From Streptomyces sp. TP-A0356 (lineage in GTDB: Bacteria > Actinomycetota > Actinomycetes > Streptomycetales > Streptomycetaceae): 64,000 nt of DNA. The translations under genes and the position numbers were made by a program. Below are positions 17,066 to 26,228 of this stretch, piece by piece; positions within the stretch are counted from its first letter, which is position 1; the number at the start of each line of letters is the position of its first letter. The stretch covers positions 558,001 through 622,000 of the forward strand of contig NZ_BBZJ01000012.1 in NCBI RefSeq assembly GCF_001417775.1, given 5' to 3'. A model generated the notes under the pieces. That model was not told the origin of the DNA. It saw nothing but the letters and a program-made list of their open reading frames with translations, and made no database searches.

Positions 17066-19504
17066 ATGGCACAGGGCACGGTCCAGGTGACGCACACCGG
17101 CACATCGCGGTGGCGGCGCCGCACGGGTGAGTACGCGTCGCTCGCCGCCGCCCTGGAGGCCGCGGGCGACGGGGACGTCCTCACCATCGCTCCCGGTACC
17201 TACCGGGAGAACCTCGTCGTCCAGCGGGCGGTGACGCTGCGCGGGCCCGAGGGCTCCCCGGGCTCGGTGCGCATCGCACCGGTGGACGGCGTCCCGCTGA
17301 CCGTGCGGGCCTCCGCCGTGGTCCAGGACCTGCACATCGAGGGCCAGGACGCGTCCGCGCCCGCACTGCTCGTCGAGGAGGGCGCGCCGGAACTGGTGGA
17401 CGTACGGATCATGACGCGGTCCTCGGCCGGTATCGAGGTCCGCGGCGGCGCGCGCCCCACCGCTCGGCGCTGCACGGTCGACAACCCGGCCGGCATCGGC
17501 ATCGCCGTCGTGGACGGCGGCGGCGGGGTGTTCGAGGAGTGCGAGGTCGTGGCGGCGGCCCAGTCGGGCGTCGCGGTCCGTGGCGGCGCGCACCCACGGC
17601 TCGAGCGCTGCCGGGTGCACCACACCTCGGGCGCGGGCCTGTCGGCGACCGGGGAGAACTCCGCGCTGGAGGCGGTCGGTTGTGAGGTGTACGAGGTCCG
17701 AGGGTCCGGTGTCCAGGTCACCGGGCGGGCCACGGCGCACCTCACGGACTGCGATGTGCACCGCACGACCGCGGACGGCGTCACGCTCGACACGGACGCG
17801 GTGCTGACGCTCGCCGACTGCCGCATCCACGACATCCCGGAGAACGCGGTCGACCTGCGTTCCCGCTCGGTGCTCACCCTGACCCGCACGAGCGTGCGGC
17901 AGTTCGGGCGCAACGGCCTGTCGGTGTGGGACCCGGGCACGCGCGTGGACGCCAATCAGTGCGAGATCTTCGACAGCACCGGGGACTACCCGGCGGTGTG
18001 GGTCAGCGACGGCGCGACCGCCGTGCTCGACTCGTGCCGGGTGCACGACGTGCCGGACGCCCTCTTCGTCCTCGACCGCGGCTCGCGCGCGGACGTCGTG
18101 GACAGCGACCTCACGCAGGTGCGCAACACCGCGGTGTCGGTGAGCGACGGGGCCACCGCGCAGCTGGACGACTGCCGGATCCGGGACGCTGCGACGGGCG
18201 CCTGGTTCCGCGACCACGGCAGCGGCGGCACGCTGTCCGGCTGCACCATCGACGGCACCCAGACGGGCGTGATCGTCACCAAGGGCGCCGACCCCACCAT
18301 CGAGCGCTGCACGGTGACCTCCCCCGCGGAGGCGGGCTTCTACGTCTCGGCGGGCGGCCGGGGCAGCTTCCTGAACTGCCGGGTGACGGGCAGCGGCGGC
18401 TACGGCTTCCATGTGATCGACGGCTGCCGTGCCACGCTCAAGAAGTGCCGTACGGAGCGGTGCGCGCGCGGTGGCTACGAGTTCGCGGACGGTGGTCCGG
18501 GAGGCGCGGGCGGTGGTGGTGCGATCGTCGAGGACTGCACCAGCGACGAGAGTGCGGGGCTGCGGTCCGTCGCGGCGCAGGAGACCGCCGTGCAGACGAC
18601 GGCCCAGTCCCCCGGCCTGCTGGGCATCCCCAGCCAGCGCACCACCGAGCAGGAACCCCTCCTCACGGCCGCCCCGGAGCCGGAGAAGCCCGCGCGTACG
18701 TCACAGGACGTGCTCGGGGAGCTCGACGCGCTGGTGGGCCTGGAGAGCGTCAAGCGCGAGGTGCGCGCCCTGACGGACATGATCGAGGTGGGCCGCCGCC
18801 GGCAGCAGGCGGGCCTCAAGGCGGCATCCGCACGACGGCATCTGGTGTTCACGGGCTCCCCCGGCACCGGCAAGACGACCGTCGCCCGTCTCTACGGCGA
18901 GATCCTGGCCTCGCTCGGCGTCCTGGAGAAGGGCCATCTCGTCGAGGTCTCCCGGGTCGACCTGGTCGGCGAGCACATCGGCTCCACCGCCATCCGCACC
19001 CAGGAGGCCTTCGACCGGGCGCGTGGCGGAGTGCTGTTCATCGACGAGGCGTACGCGCTGTCGCCGGAGGACTCCGGGCGGGACTTCGGGCGCGAGGCCA
19101 TCGACACGCTGGTGAAGCTGATGGAGGATCACCGGGAGGCGGTCGTGGTGATCGTCGCGGGCTACACGGCCGAGATGGAGCGGTTCCTGTCGGTCAACCC
19201 CGGTGTGGCATCCCGCTTCTCACGGACCATCACCTTCGGCGACTACGGCCCCGAGGAGCTGCTGCGAATCGTGGAGCAGCAGGCCGAGGAGCACGAGTAC
19301 CGGCTGGGTCCGGGGACCGTCGAGGCACTGCTGAAGTACTTCACGGCGATCCCCAAGGGACCCACGTTCGGCAACGGCCGCACCGCGCGCCAGACCTTCG
19401 AGGCGATGGTGGAGCGGCACGCGGGCCGGGTCGCCCAGCTGGCGGAACCGAACACGGACGACCTGACCCTGCTCTACCCGGAGGACCTGCCGGAACTGCC
19501 CTGA
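17066..19504 (+). CDS. Right-handed beta-helix / CbxX-type AAA+ ATPase fusion
   Basis: 812 residues. Residues about 20-480 form a parallel beta-helix: many turns of about 22-24 residues of the type G-V-x-V-x-x-G-A-x-x-x-L-x-x-C-x-(I/V)-H, as in pectate-lyase-like and NosD/CASH repeats. A Ser/Gly/Gln-rich linker follows (about 480-555). The C-terminal domain (about 558-812) is a CbxX/CfqX AAA+ module like that of EccA: Walker A GSPGTGKTT (597-605, Lys603), Walker B LFIDEA (Asp660-Glu661), sensor VVIVAGY and an Arg finger in ASRFSRT. No signal peptide, so cytoplasmic. Function unknown; see findings. Its 3' end overlaps the opposing gene by 31 bp. Confidence 0.92.
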   Translation: MAQGTVQVTHTGTSRWRRRTGEYASLAAALEAAGDGDVLTIAPGTYRENLVVQRAVTLRGPEGSPGSVRIAPVDGVPLTVRASAVVQDLHIEGQDASAPALLVEEGAPELVDVRIMTRSSAGIEVRGGARPTARRCTVDNPAGIGIAVVDGGGGVFEECEVVAAAQSGVAVRGGAHPRLERCRVHHTSGAGLSATGENSALEAVGCEVYEVRGSGVQVTGRATAHLTDCDVHRTTADGVTLDTDAVLTLADCRIHDIPENAVDLRSRSVLTLTRTSVRQFGRNGLSVWDPGTRVDANQCEIFDSTGDYPAVWVSDGATAVLDSCRVHDVPDALFVLDRGSRADVVDSDLTQVRNTAVSVSDGATAQLDDCRIRDAATGAWFRDHGSGGTLSGCTIDGTQTGVIVTKGADPTIERCTVTSPAEAGFYVSAGGRGSFLNCRVTGSGGYGFHVIDGCRATLKKCRTERCARGGYEFADGGPGGAGGGGAIVEDCTSDESAGLRSVAAQETAVQTTAQSPGLLGIPSQRTTEQEPLLTAAPEPEKPARTSQDVLGELDALVGLESVKREVRALTDMIEVGRRRQQAGLKAASARRHLVFTGSPGTGKTTVARLYGEILASLGVLEKGHLVEVSRVDLVGEHIGSTAIRTQEAFDRARGGVLFIDEAYALSPEDSGRDFGREAIDTLVKLMEDHREAVVVIVAGYTAEMERFLSVNPGVASRFSRTITFGDYGPEELLRIVEQQAEEHEYRLGPGTVEALLKYFTAIPKGPTFGNGRTARQTFEAMVERHAGRVAQLAEPNTDDLTLLYPEDLPELP

Positions 19505-22077
19505 GCCGCGCCACCTCCGGGCTCCTCACCGGCCTCCGACGGGTCCTGCCCGGGTTGCGTACCGGCGGTCTCCGGCGGGGTGTTTCCGGGCCGCGGTGCG
19601 GGCAGCCCCCGCCGCAGTCTCGCCAGCAGGCGCTCACGCTCCTCGGCGAACGCGGGGTCCGCCTGGTAGTCGCCGTGTCCGAGGATGGGTGCGGGCAGGG
19701 GCTGTCTGTCGGTGCGGCCGTAGGCGAGCGGGTCCTTGAGGGGTGCGCGGTCCACCTGTGGGCCGCAGTCGCCGGGCAGCCGTATCGGACCGCCGATCGG
19801 GTCCGTGAGGCGGTACAGATTGCGCCAGCAGTCGACCTCGCGGTGCAGAGCGCTGAGCGCGGCGGGGCCGAAGTACGCCGGGAACCAGCGCCCGTACAGC
19901 CGCTCCAGCGGCGAGCCGTAGGTCAGGAGGGCCACCCGCCTGCGTACGGCGGGCTTCACCTGCCAGGCCGCGGCCGCCGCCAGCACGCTGCCCTGGGAGT
20001 GACCCGACAGGACGAGCCGCCCGCCGGTGATGCGCGTCCAGGCGGCCATGCGCCAGGTCAGGTCGGGTACCGCGCGCTCGGCGTAGCAGGGCGGGGCGAA
20101 GGGATGGGCGGCGCGCGGCCAGAACGTGCCGACGTCCCACAGGATGCCGATGGTGCGGCGTGCGGCGGGGTCCTTGTAGGCGCGGCGGCCCCAGGTGACG
20201 AAGAGCAGGAAGCCGACGCCGATCAGCCAGGAGCCGAGCGTCTGCGCGGTCTCGACGGCGCCCCGGACGAAGGAGGGCGCGCCCCGCACGGCCCCCTCCG
20301 GCGTGTCGTCGGTGGCGAAGGCCCCCGCCAGGGCCACCGCGCCCAGGAGCAGAGTGGCCACCGACGTGACGCCGACGACGAGCGGGGCCCGGTCGGTGAG
20401 TGCGGCCATCGCGCGCGTGCCCGCGATGCGCAGGGTACGGGACGTGTCCTTGGGCTCGCCCGGGTGGTCGAGTTCTACGGCGGGCGTCTCGGCGCGTCGA
20501 AGCAGCCAGGTGCGCCGGGCCAGCACCGCGATGAGGACGAGCAGTACGAGCAGCAGCGGCGGGATCGTGGACGCCTGCCAGGTGAGCAGGACGGGCGGGC
20601 CGGCGATGGTGTGGCCCGTGCCGTCCAGCCAGTCGGCGAACCGCTGGGCCACGCCTCCGGACATCACGCCGCCGAGCGCACATGCCAGCACCGCGACGGC
20701 GGGCCCGGCCAGTCCGCGAACCGCGGTGCGCGGACTGGGATGGACACGGTGCAGGACATGGGCCACGACACCGAGGGCGATCACGAGAAGCCCCTGGGCG
20801 ATGGCGAGCCCGCCGAACGCCGTGGCCGTCGGCAGCCGGCCCGCCGACCGCCAGCCGGGGCGCGACCAGCCCGCGTACACCATGGTCAGGACGAGCACGG
20901 CGAGCGCGCCCGCGGGCAGCCGGCGCACCAGTGTGCGGTCGAGTTCCTGGTCGAGCCGGTTCTCGGTGCGGCCCCTACGGCACACCACCCAGACCACAAC
21001 CACCGCGCCCGCGAGGAGAGTCGCGGCCAGGAGCCAACTCAGCGCTTCGAGTTGGACAGAGCCGTGGTGGCGGTCGTGGCGGGCGGCGGCGGTCCCGAGT
21101 ACGGCGGCGACGGTGAGGAAGCCGGCGGCGGTGTGCGCGGCGCGCAACCGGGCCACCAGTCGGCGTCCGTACCAGAAGCCGGGGCGGCCGAGCCCGGTGG
21201 AGCCGGGCTCGTCGTCGGGTTCGTCGCGGCGGGGGATCGGCTGCTGGGACTCGTAGGCGCTCCAGGTGCGGTGCGACAGGTACCAGAGCAGGCCGGTGAG
21301 CAGGGTGGGGACCAGCGAGGCCAGGGCCAGCCGCCGCCCCGGCAGGCTCCACCAGCCGTGGTCGGAGCCGACGGGTGAGAGGAAGCCGAGCCATGTGTGC
21401 CGGCCGGCGCACGCGGGTGTGCCCGCGCACTGCCAGGCCGCCAGGTCCAGCGCCACCTCACAGGCGGCCGCGACCAGCAGCACGGTGAGCGTGAGCCCGA
21501 CGAGCCGGACGATCAGCCCGTACAGCCGGACCGTGCGCTGCCGACCGGTCGTCGTGGGGCGCATCCAGTGCGCGAGGTTGGCCACCATGAACGGCAGAAG
21601 CAACAGCCACAGGGCTCGGGCGGCGTTCCCGGAGGTGAGGTTGCACCAGACGTATGCCTCGGGGACGGGACGGCCGGGGTGGTCCTCGGGCTGCCGCTCC
21701 GCGTCGGTGTCGTCGGCGCGCCGGTACACGGCGGCGGTCTCGTCACCGGTGATCCGGACCGTCCGTGGATCACCGAGCATCTGCTCGGGCGTGGTGCCGC
21801 CCACTCCGTGGACCAGGAGCTCCAGGGCCGCCCCGGCCGCCGTGGACCGCTGCCCGGCGCTGCCGCGCCCCCCGTGCGTTCCCGCGCACGCTCCACTGAT
21901 CTGTACCTCCCCCGTGCCGGTGTGTCCCGGGCACGCTGAGGATCTCCACAGGAGCGGATGTGCACACGCGTTGTCACGGAATCTCCCCGATACGAGTGAC
22001 AGCGGTGGACAGCGGGTGGTGGTCCATGAGGGACGGGGGTGGCGCCACTCGTGACGACCCGTGCGAGGATGGGACAT
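19474..22077 (-). CDS. Large membrane protein with GHSQG hydrolase motif
   Basis: Up to 867 residues. It begins its recognisable part with LELLVHGVGGTTPEQMLGDP, a first alpha/beta-hydrolase strand, continues through about ten to twelve hydrophobic helices, and ends with a soluble region carrying LVLSGHSQGS (serine-hydrolase nucleophile elbow) and LLTYGSPLERLY. This split layout occurs in a Streptomyces membrane family of unknown substrate, possibly lipid or ester hydrolysis at the membrane. The start is a problem: the only ATG is at 22077, far upstream of the conserved part; no in-frame GTG or TTG exists nearer, but an ATC at 21900 follows GGGGGAGG. Confidence 0.8.
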   Translation of the reverse strand: MSHPRTGRHEWRHPRPSWTTTRCPPLSLVSGRFRDNACAHPLLWRSSACPGHTGTGEVQISGACAGTHGGRGSAGQRSTAAGAALELLVHGVGGTTPEQMLGDPRTVRITGDETAAVYRRADDTDAERQPEDHPGRPVPEAYVWCNLTSGNAARALWLLLLPFMVANLAHWMRPTTTGRQRTVRLYGLIVRLVGLTLTVLLVAAACEVALDLAAWQCAGTPACAGRHTWLGFLSPVGSDHGWWSLPGRRLALASLVPTLLTGLLWYLSHRTWSAYESQQPIPRRDEPDDEPGSTGLGRPGFWYGRRLVARLRAAHTAAGFLTVAAVLGTAAARHDRHHGSVQLEALSWLLAATLLAGAVVVVWVVCRRGRTENRLDQELDRTLVRRLPAGALAVLVLTMVYAGWSRPGWRSAGRLPTATAFGGLAIAQGLLVIALGVVAHVLHRVHPSPRTAVRGLAGPAVAVLACALGGVMSGGVAQRFADWLDGTGHTIAGPPVLLTWQASTIPPLLLVLLVLIAVLARRTWLLRRAETPAVELDHPGEPKDTSRTLRIAGTRAMAALTDRAPLVVGVTSVATLLLGAVALAGAFATDDTPEGAVRGAPSFVRGAVETAQTLGSWLIGVGFLLFVTWGRRAYKDPAARRTIGILWDVGTFWPRAAHPFAPPCYAERAVPDLTWRMAAWTRITGGRLVLSGHSQGSVLAAAAAWQVKPAVRRRVALLTYGSPLERLYGRWFPAYFGPAALSALHREVDCWRNLYRLTDPIGGPIRLPGDCGPQVDRAPLKDPLAYGRTDRQPLPAPILGHGDYQADPAFAEERERLLARLRRGLPAPRPGNTPPETAGTQPGQDPSEAGEEPGGGAAQGSSGRSSG

Positions 22078-22171
22078 CCTCGGCGGCCGACCGGTGGCGG
22101 GTGAATGACCTCGTCGGAGCCGGTACGGACGGCATGTCGGATGTGATCGGGCGAAAGGGAGCGGTGCGGAC

Positions 22172-23002
22172 GTGAGCGAGAATCAGAACCTCCTCGCGGA
22201 GCAGCGCCGTGCCCTGATCCTGGACGAGGTACGACGGCGCGGCGGCGTCCGTGTGAACGAGCTGACGCGCAAGCTCGGCGTCTCCGACATGACGGTCCGC
22301 CGCGATCTCGACGCGCTCGCCCGTCAGGGCGTGCTGGAGAAGGTGCACGGCGGTGCGGTGCCGTTGGTGGAGGCCAGCACGCACGAGCCGGGGTTCGAGG
22401 CCAAGTCGGGTCTGGAGCTGACGGCCAAGGAGGACATCGCGCGAGCCGCGGCCGAGCTGGTCGCGCCGGGCACGGCGATCGCGCTGTCCGGCGGGACGAC
22501 GACGTATGCGCTGGCCCACCACCTGCTCGACGTGGCGGATCTGACCGTCGTCACCAACTCGGTGCGAGTGGCCGACGTCTTCCATTCGGCGCAGCGGACC
22601 TCGGGCCGGCAGCAGGGTGCTGCCACGGTCGTGCTCACCGGTGGCGTGCGGACGCCGTCCGACTCGCTCGTGGGGCCCGTGGCCGACCAGGCGATCGCGT
22701 CCCTCCACTTCGACGTGCTGTTCCTCGGTGTCCACGGGATATCGGTGGAGGCGGGCCTGTCGACGCCGAACCTCGCGGAGGCGGAGACCAACCGGCGGCT
22801 CGTGCAGTCCGCGCGGCGTGTCGTGGTGGTCGCCGACCACACCAAGTGGGGCACGGTGGGCCTGAGTTCGTTCGCCGCGCTGGAGCAGGTCGACACGCTG
22901 GTGACCGACGCGGGGCTGCCGGCCGGGGCGCGGGCGGAGGTCTCGGAACACCTCAGGCGGCTGGTGGTGGCCGGGGAAGACGGAGACGGTACAGACACCT
23001 GA
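22172..23002 (+). CDS. DeoR/GlpR-family transcriptional regulator
   Basis: 276 residues, GTG start. N-terminal DeoR helix-turn-helix (RRGGVRVNELTRKLGVSDMTVRRDLDAL, about 20-50) and a C-terminal sugar-phosphate sensor domain with LSGGTTTYALA, VVTNSVRVA and ADHTKWG. The family represses sugar or polyol genes and responds to phosphorylated sugars. No sugar gene is adjacent, so the target is unknown. Followed 82 bp later by the SRPBCC gene. Confidence 0.9.
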   Translation: MSENQNLLAEQRRALILDEVRRRGGVRVNELTRKLGVSDMTVRRDLDALARQGVLEKVHGGAVPLVEASTHEPGFEAKSGLELTAKEDIARAAAELVAPGTAIALSGGTTTYALAHHLLDVADLTVVTNSVRVADVFHSAQRTSGRQQGAATVVLTGGVRTPSDSLVGPVADQAIASLHFDVLFLGVHGISVEAGLSTPNLAEAETNRRLVQSARRVVVVADHTKWGTVGLSSFAALEQVDTLVTDAGLPAGARAEVSEHLRRLVVAGEDGDGTDT

Positions 23003-23084
23003 CGGGCCGCCCGCTATGGTGACGCCGTCCTCGGCACCACCGCTTGTGTGCGGGAGGTCCGTCTCCCGCGAGGAGGTTGCGTCC

Positions 23085-23603
23085 ATGGCACGCCGTCTGC
23101 GTCCGGTGGGACTGGATTTCGCCCGTACCGCTCCCGTGCGGCTGGTGTTCGCGCGGGAGATCGCCGCACCCCCGGAGGCGGTGTTCCGGGCCCTCGCCGA
23201 GGACGTTCCCGGCTGGAGCGAGTGGTTCGCCGCGGTGACCTCCGCCCGGACCGTCGACGAGGGGGCCGGGCGCGAGGTGCGCCTCATGGGCGGCACCCGC
23301 TACCGGGAGACGGTCGTGGCGGCCGAGCCCCACGAGGTGTACGCGTACCGGGTGGACGAGGCAGGCGTGCCCGGGGTCCACGCGCTCCTGGAGGAGTGGC
23401 GGCTCGCGCCCGCCGGCACGGGCACCCGTGTGCAGTGGACCTTCGCGGCCGACGGCTCCGCGGTCTTCCGGTTCCTGCTGAAGGGGGCGCGCTGGGGTCT
23501 GGGGCGGGCGTTCGGCGGCGCGGTGACGGCACTGGACCGGCGGCTGGCGTCCCGCGGTTCCGGCCCGGGATCAGTCCGGCCACACCCCGGTCGCCAGCAG
23601 TGA
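23085..23603 (+). CDS. SRPBCC-family (START-like) protein
   Basis: 172 residues of the polyketide-cyclase/START-like fold: [25 protein letters not shown], then [12 protein letters not shown] and a C-terminal long helix. Such proteins bind small hydrophobic ligands; function here unknown. ATG 23085 follows a strong GAGGAGG site. The 3' end overlaps the opposing desulfhydrase gene by 33 bp. Confidence 0.85.
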   Translation: MARRLRPVGLDFARTAPVRLVFAREIAAPPEAVFRALAEDVPGWSEWFAAVTSARTVDEGAGREVRLMGGTRYRETVVAAEPHEVYAYRVDEAGVPGVHALLEEWRLAPAGTGTRVQWTFAADGSAVFRFLLKGARWGLGRAFGGAVTALDRRLASRGSGPGSVRPHPGRQQ

Positions 23604-24695
23604 CTCGACAGCCGTCGTGTAGGGCGCGATGTCCAGGCCCTGCTCGGCGAGCCAGGTGTCCGAGTAGTACTTGTCCAGGTAGCGGTCGCCCGGGTCGCAC
23701 AGCAGGGTGACCACACTGCCCGTGCGCCCCTCGGCCACCATCTCCGCGACGATCTTCAGCGCGCTCCACAGCCCCGTGCCGGTCGAGCCGCCCGCCTTGC
23801 GCCCGATCGCCCCCTCCAGGGCTCGGACGGCGGCCACACTGGCCGCGTCCGGGACCTTCATCATCCGGTCGATCGCGCCGGGCACGAAGCTGGGCTCCAT
23901 CCGGGGCCGCCCGATGCCCTCGATACGCGAGCCGCAGTCGTAGGTGACGTCCGAATCGCCCGTCGTCCAGCCCTCGAAGAAGCATGAGTTCTCCGGATCG
24001 GCGACACAGACGCGGGTGTCGTACTGCATGTAGTGCACGTACCGCGCGATGGTCGCCGATGTGCCGCCGGTGCCCGCGGTGGCGACGATCCAGGCGGGCT
24101 CCGGGAAGCGCTCCAACTCCAGCTGGCGGAAGATGGATTCGGCGATGTTGTTGTTGCCGCGCCAGTCCGTGGCCCGCTCGGCGTAGGTGAACTGGTCCAT
24201 GTAGTGGCCGCCGGTCTCCGCCGCCAGGGCGGCCGAGGCCTCGTACATCGTCCGCGGGTCGTCCACGAAGTGGCACCGTCCACCGTGGAACTCGATGAGG
24301 CGGCACTTCTCGGCGCTCGTCGTGCGCGGCATGACCGCGATGAAGGGGACGCCGATGAGCTTGGCGAAGTACGCCTCGGAGACGGCCGTCGAACCGCTGG
24401 ACGCCTCGATCACCGGGCGACCCGGCCGGATCCAGCCATTGCACAGTCCGTACAGGAACAGGGAACGGGCGAGGCGGTGCTTGAGGCTGCCGGTGGGGTG
24501 GGTCGACTCGTCCTTCAGATACAGATCGATGCCCCAGTGCTCGGGCAGCGGGAAGCGCAGCAGATGCGTGTCTGCCGAGCGGTTGGCGTCGGCCTGGACC
24601 TTGCGGACGGCCTCTTTGAGCCAGGTGCGGTACTCGGCGTCGCTCCGGTCGACGTCGAGCGTCTCGCCGGGGCGGGTGATCTGGGGGGTGCTCAC
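23571..24695 (-). CDS. Cds1-like L-cysteine desulfhydrase (PLP enzyme)
   Basis: 374 residues, GTG start with AAGGAG seven bases upstream. Fold-type II PLP enzyme: Lys72 in TGSLKHRLA forms the Schiff base, [13 protein letters not shown] is the pyridoxal-binding loop, and [12 protein letters not shown] the phosphate loop. The sequence closely follows mycobacterial Cds1, which degrades L-cysteine to pyruvate, ammonia and sulfide, rather than CysK. Monocistronic. Confidence 0.85.
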   Translation of the reverse strand: MSTPQITRPGETLDVDRSDAEYRTWLKEAVRKVQADANRSADTHLLRFPLPEHWGIDLYLKDESTHPTGSLKHRLARSLFLYGLCNGWIRPGRPVIEASSGSTAVSEAYFAKLIGVPFIAVMPRTTSAEKCRLIEFHGGRCHFVDDPRTMYEASAALAAETGGHYMDQFTYAERATDWRGNNNIAESIFRQLELERFPEPAWIVATAGTGGTSATIARYVHYMQYDTRVCVADPENSCFFEGWTTGDSDVTYDCGSRIEGIGRPRMEPSFVPGAIDRMMKVPDAASVAAVRALEGAIGRKAGGSTGTGLWSALKIVAEMVAEGRTGSVVTLLCDPGDRYLDKYYSDTWLAEQGLDIAPYTTAVESLLATGVWPD

Positions 24696-25088
24696 GGCGG
24701 GACTCCTTACCGAGGTGCGCCGACGCCGGGTTCACGCGTCTGGACGCCTCGATCATAGACAGCTTTCGCAACGCTTCTCACCTGCATAAACGCGTCTTTG
24801 AGCAGCTCAAAGGCGACCCTGGTGAACGGCGCAGGACCAGGGGGGCGCATCCGCGTGAGTGCGCCGGATACCCGGTGCGACCTCCGCTTGCGCACTGGTG
24901 CGAGCCGCCGGGTGCGGGCAGACTGCACGGCGGGACGCCGGTCGGGCAGCCGGGCAGCGCCGGGACGCGGGCCTCCGTACGGGGATGCACACTGGATCAC
25001 GACCGGACCCGATCAGGGCCACGCCGGATCGCGGTTCATTCCGGGATCCGGACCGGGCACAGTCGAACGTACAAGGGGGCAGGGCATC
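24696..25088. other. Intergenic region, divergent promoters
   Basis: Holds the promoters of the desulfhydrase (minus) and the 107-residue protein (plus). No gene recognised. TGCGCACTGGTGCGAG near 24888 contains CGCAC-TG-GTGCG, a small inverted repeat. Nothing else stands out. Confidence 0.5.
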
Positions 25089-25412
25089 ATGGCGGAGCCG
25101 GACTTCACGGCCACAGGTGTGCGGATCGGGAAGAGACTGCGCTCGCTCACCCGGGCCGGACAGGTTCGCATCAGCGACGGCCGGCTGCGGCTGCTCACCA
25201 GCTACGGCAGCGAGATCGACAGCGCGCCGGTGCAGGCGGTGCGGGCGTCGAAGCCCTGGTTCGCGCCGGAGGACCGGGCGTTGGCCGATCTGAACGGCAC
25301 CCGCTACTCGCTGACTCTCGGCGACCACGATCCCGCGCCGGGGCAGCCGGGGACGCCGTCGGCACGACGGTTCATCGAGGCGGTCCGCAAGGCGGCCGGG
25401 CGCGGCCGCTGA
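25089..25412 (+). CDS. Conserved hypothetical protein, 107 residues
   Basis: Small, basic, soluble protein with no signal peptide or helix for the membrane. The core SDGRLRLLTSYGSEIDSAPVQAV with a later TRYSLTLGDHDP suggests a small beta-rich fold. Not recognised. GGGGGCAGGG before ATG 25089 serves as ribosome site. A perfect inverted repeat follows 20 bp after the stop. Confidence 0.65.
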   Translation: MAEPDFTATGVRIGKRLRSLTRAGQVRISDGRLRLLTSYGSEIDSAPVQAVRASKPWFAPEDRALADLNGTRYSLTLGDHDPAPGQPGTPSARRFIEAVRKAAGRGR

Positions 25413-25432
25413 TTCCGGCGCGAGTTGCGGGA

Positions 25433-25451
25433 CGTGACCCGTTGGGTCACG
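25433..25451. repeat. 19-bp inverted repeat
   Basis: CGTGACCC-GTT-GGGTCACG, perfect 8-bp arms around 3 nt, 20 bp after the 107-residue gene and about 200 bp before the ATPase start. It may be a terminator, or an operator for the gene downstream. Confidence 0.7.
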
Positions 25452-25653
25452 CTGGTTGCACATCACTCTGGGTTTACCGGCGATAACGCTGAAGAACCAG
25501 CCGCCGGTCACGACAGCGGGCGGCCCCCGTACGAAGCCGTACCGCACCAAGCGGCCGGAGTACTCAGCCGCGCAGCAGGCGGCGGTACGCCCAGCCCTCC
25601 TGCTGGATCCGTTCTCCGTCTTCTTCCGGACCTCAATTCGGGGAGTCGCAGCC

Positions 25654-26178
25654 GTGATCAGCCAGCCAAGCAGGCACTGCACGGTGGAGCTCCAAGCCCT
25701 GCCGTCGCGGATCGGCCAGGTCCGCAGAATCGTATCGGCGCACTTGCGCTACTGGCACCTCGATCCTTTGATAGACCGGGCATCACTCGGTGTGACGGAG
25801 CTGTTGACGAACGTGCACCTGCATGCCCAGCCCGACAAGACGTGCACCGTGGAGATGGAGCTCCTGCTCGACCGGCTCACCGTCTCGGTGCGCGACCACG
25901 ACCCGCGCCTTCCGCAGCTGCGCGAGGCGGACTGCTCCGCCACCAGCGGACGGGGCCTCGCGATGGTCGCCGCGATGGCCGACAGCTGGGGCGTGCGCCC
26001 GGACGGCGACTCGGGCAAGGTCGTCTGGTTCACGCTGCCCGCCACCTCGTCGGTGCCGACCCGACCGGTGCCGAGCCTCACCCCGTACGAGAAGGCCCTC
26101 GAGGCACCGGCCCGGGCGCTCGCGGTCGACGAGCGCAGGACGCAACACGCTCCCGCCCGGTCCGCCGTTGCCGGCTGA
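25654..26178 (+). CDS. Anti-sigma-factor-type ATP-binding protein (HATPase_c)
   Basis: 174 residues from GTG 25654. A single GHKL ATPase domain of the RsbW/SpoIIAB type: N-box VTELLTNVHLHA, DHDPRLPQ in place of the usual D-x-G-x motif, and SGRGLAMVAAMADSWG as the ATP lid. Streptomyces encode dozens of such stand-alone kinases that bind sigma factors or anti-anti-sigma factors. No partner is encoded next door. The frame is open back to a TTG at 25456, but the extra 66 residues do not belong to the family. Confidence 0.85.
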   Translation: MISQPSRHCTVELQALPSRIGQVRRIVSAHLRYWHLDPLIDRASLGVTELLTNVHLHAQPDKTCTVEMELLLDRLTVSVRDHDPRLPQLREADCSATSGRGLAMVAAMADSWGVRPDGDSGKVVWFTLPATSSVPTRPVPSLTPYEKALEAPARALAVDERRTQHAPARSAVAG

Positions 26179-26228
26179 CCGGGCGGTGACCCCACCTTCG
26201 GCACGCCCCTGAGCGGGCGTCCCCGGCG

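Noticed and set aside
15302..18412. 1036-codon minus-strand open frame
   Set aside because: Antisense shadow of the MOSC, membrane-protein and beta-helix genes; composition is not protein-like.
17926..21378. 1150-codon plus-strand open frame
   Set aside because: Arg/Gly/Pro-rich shadow of the beta-helix/AAA+ gene and of the opposing membrane hydrolase gene; no domain, typical GC-bias artefact.
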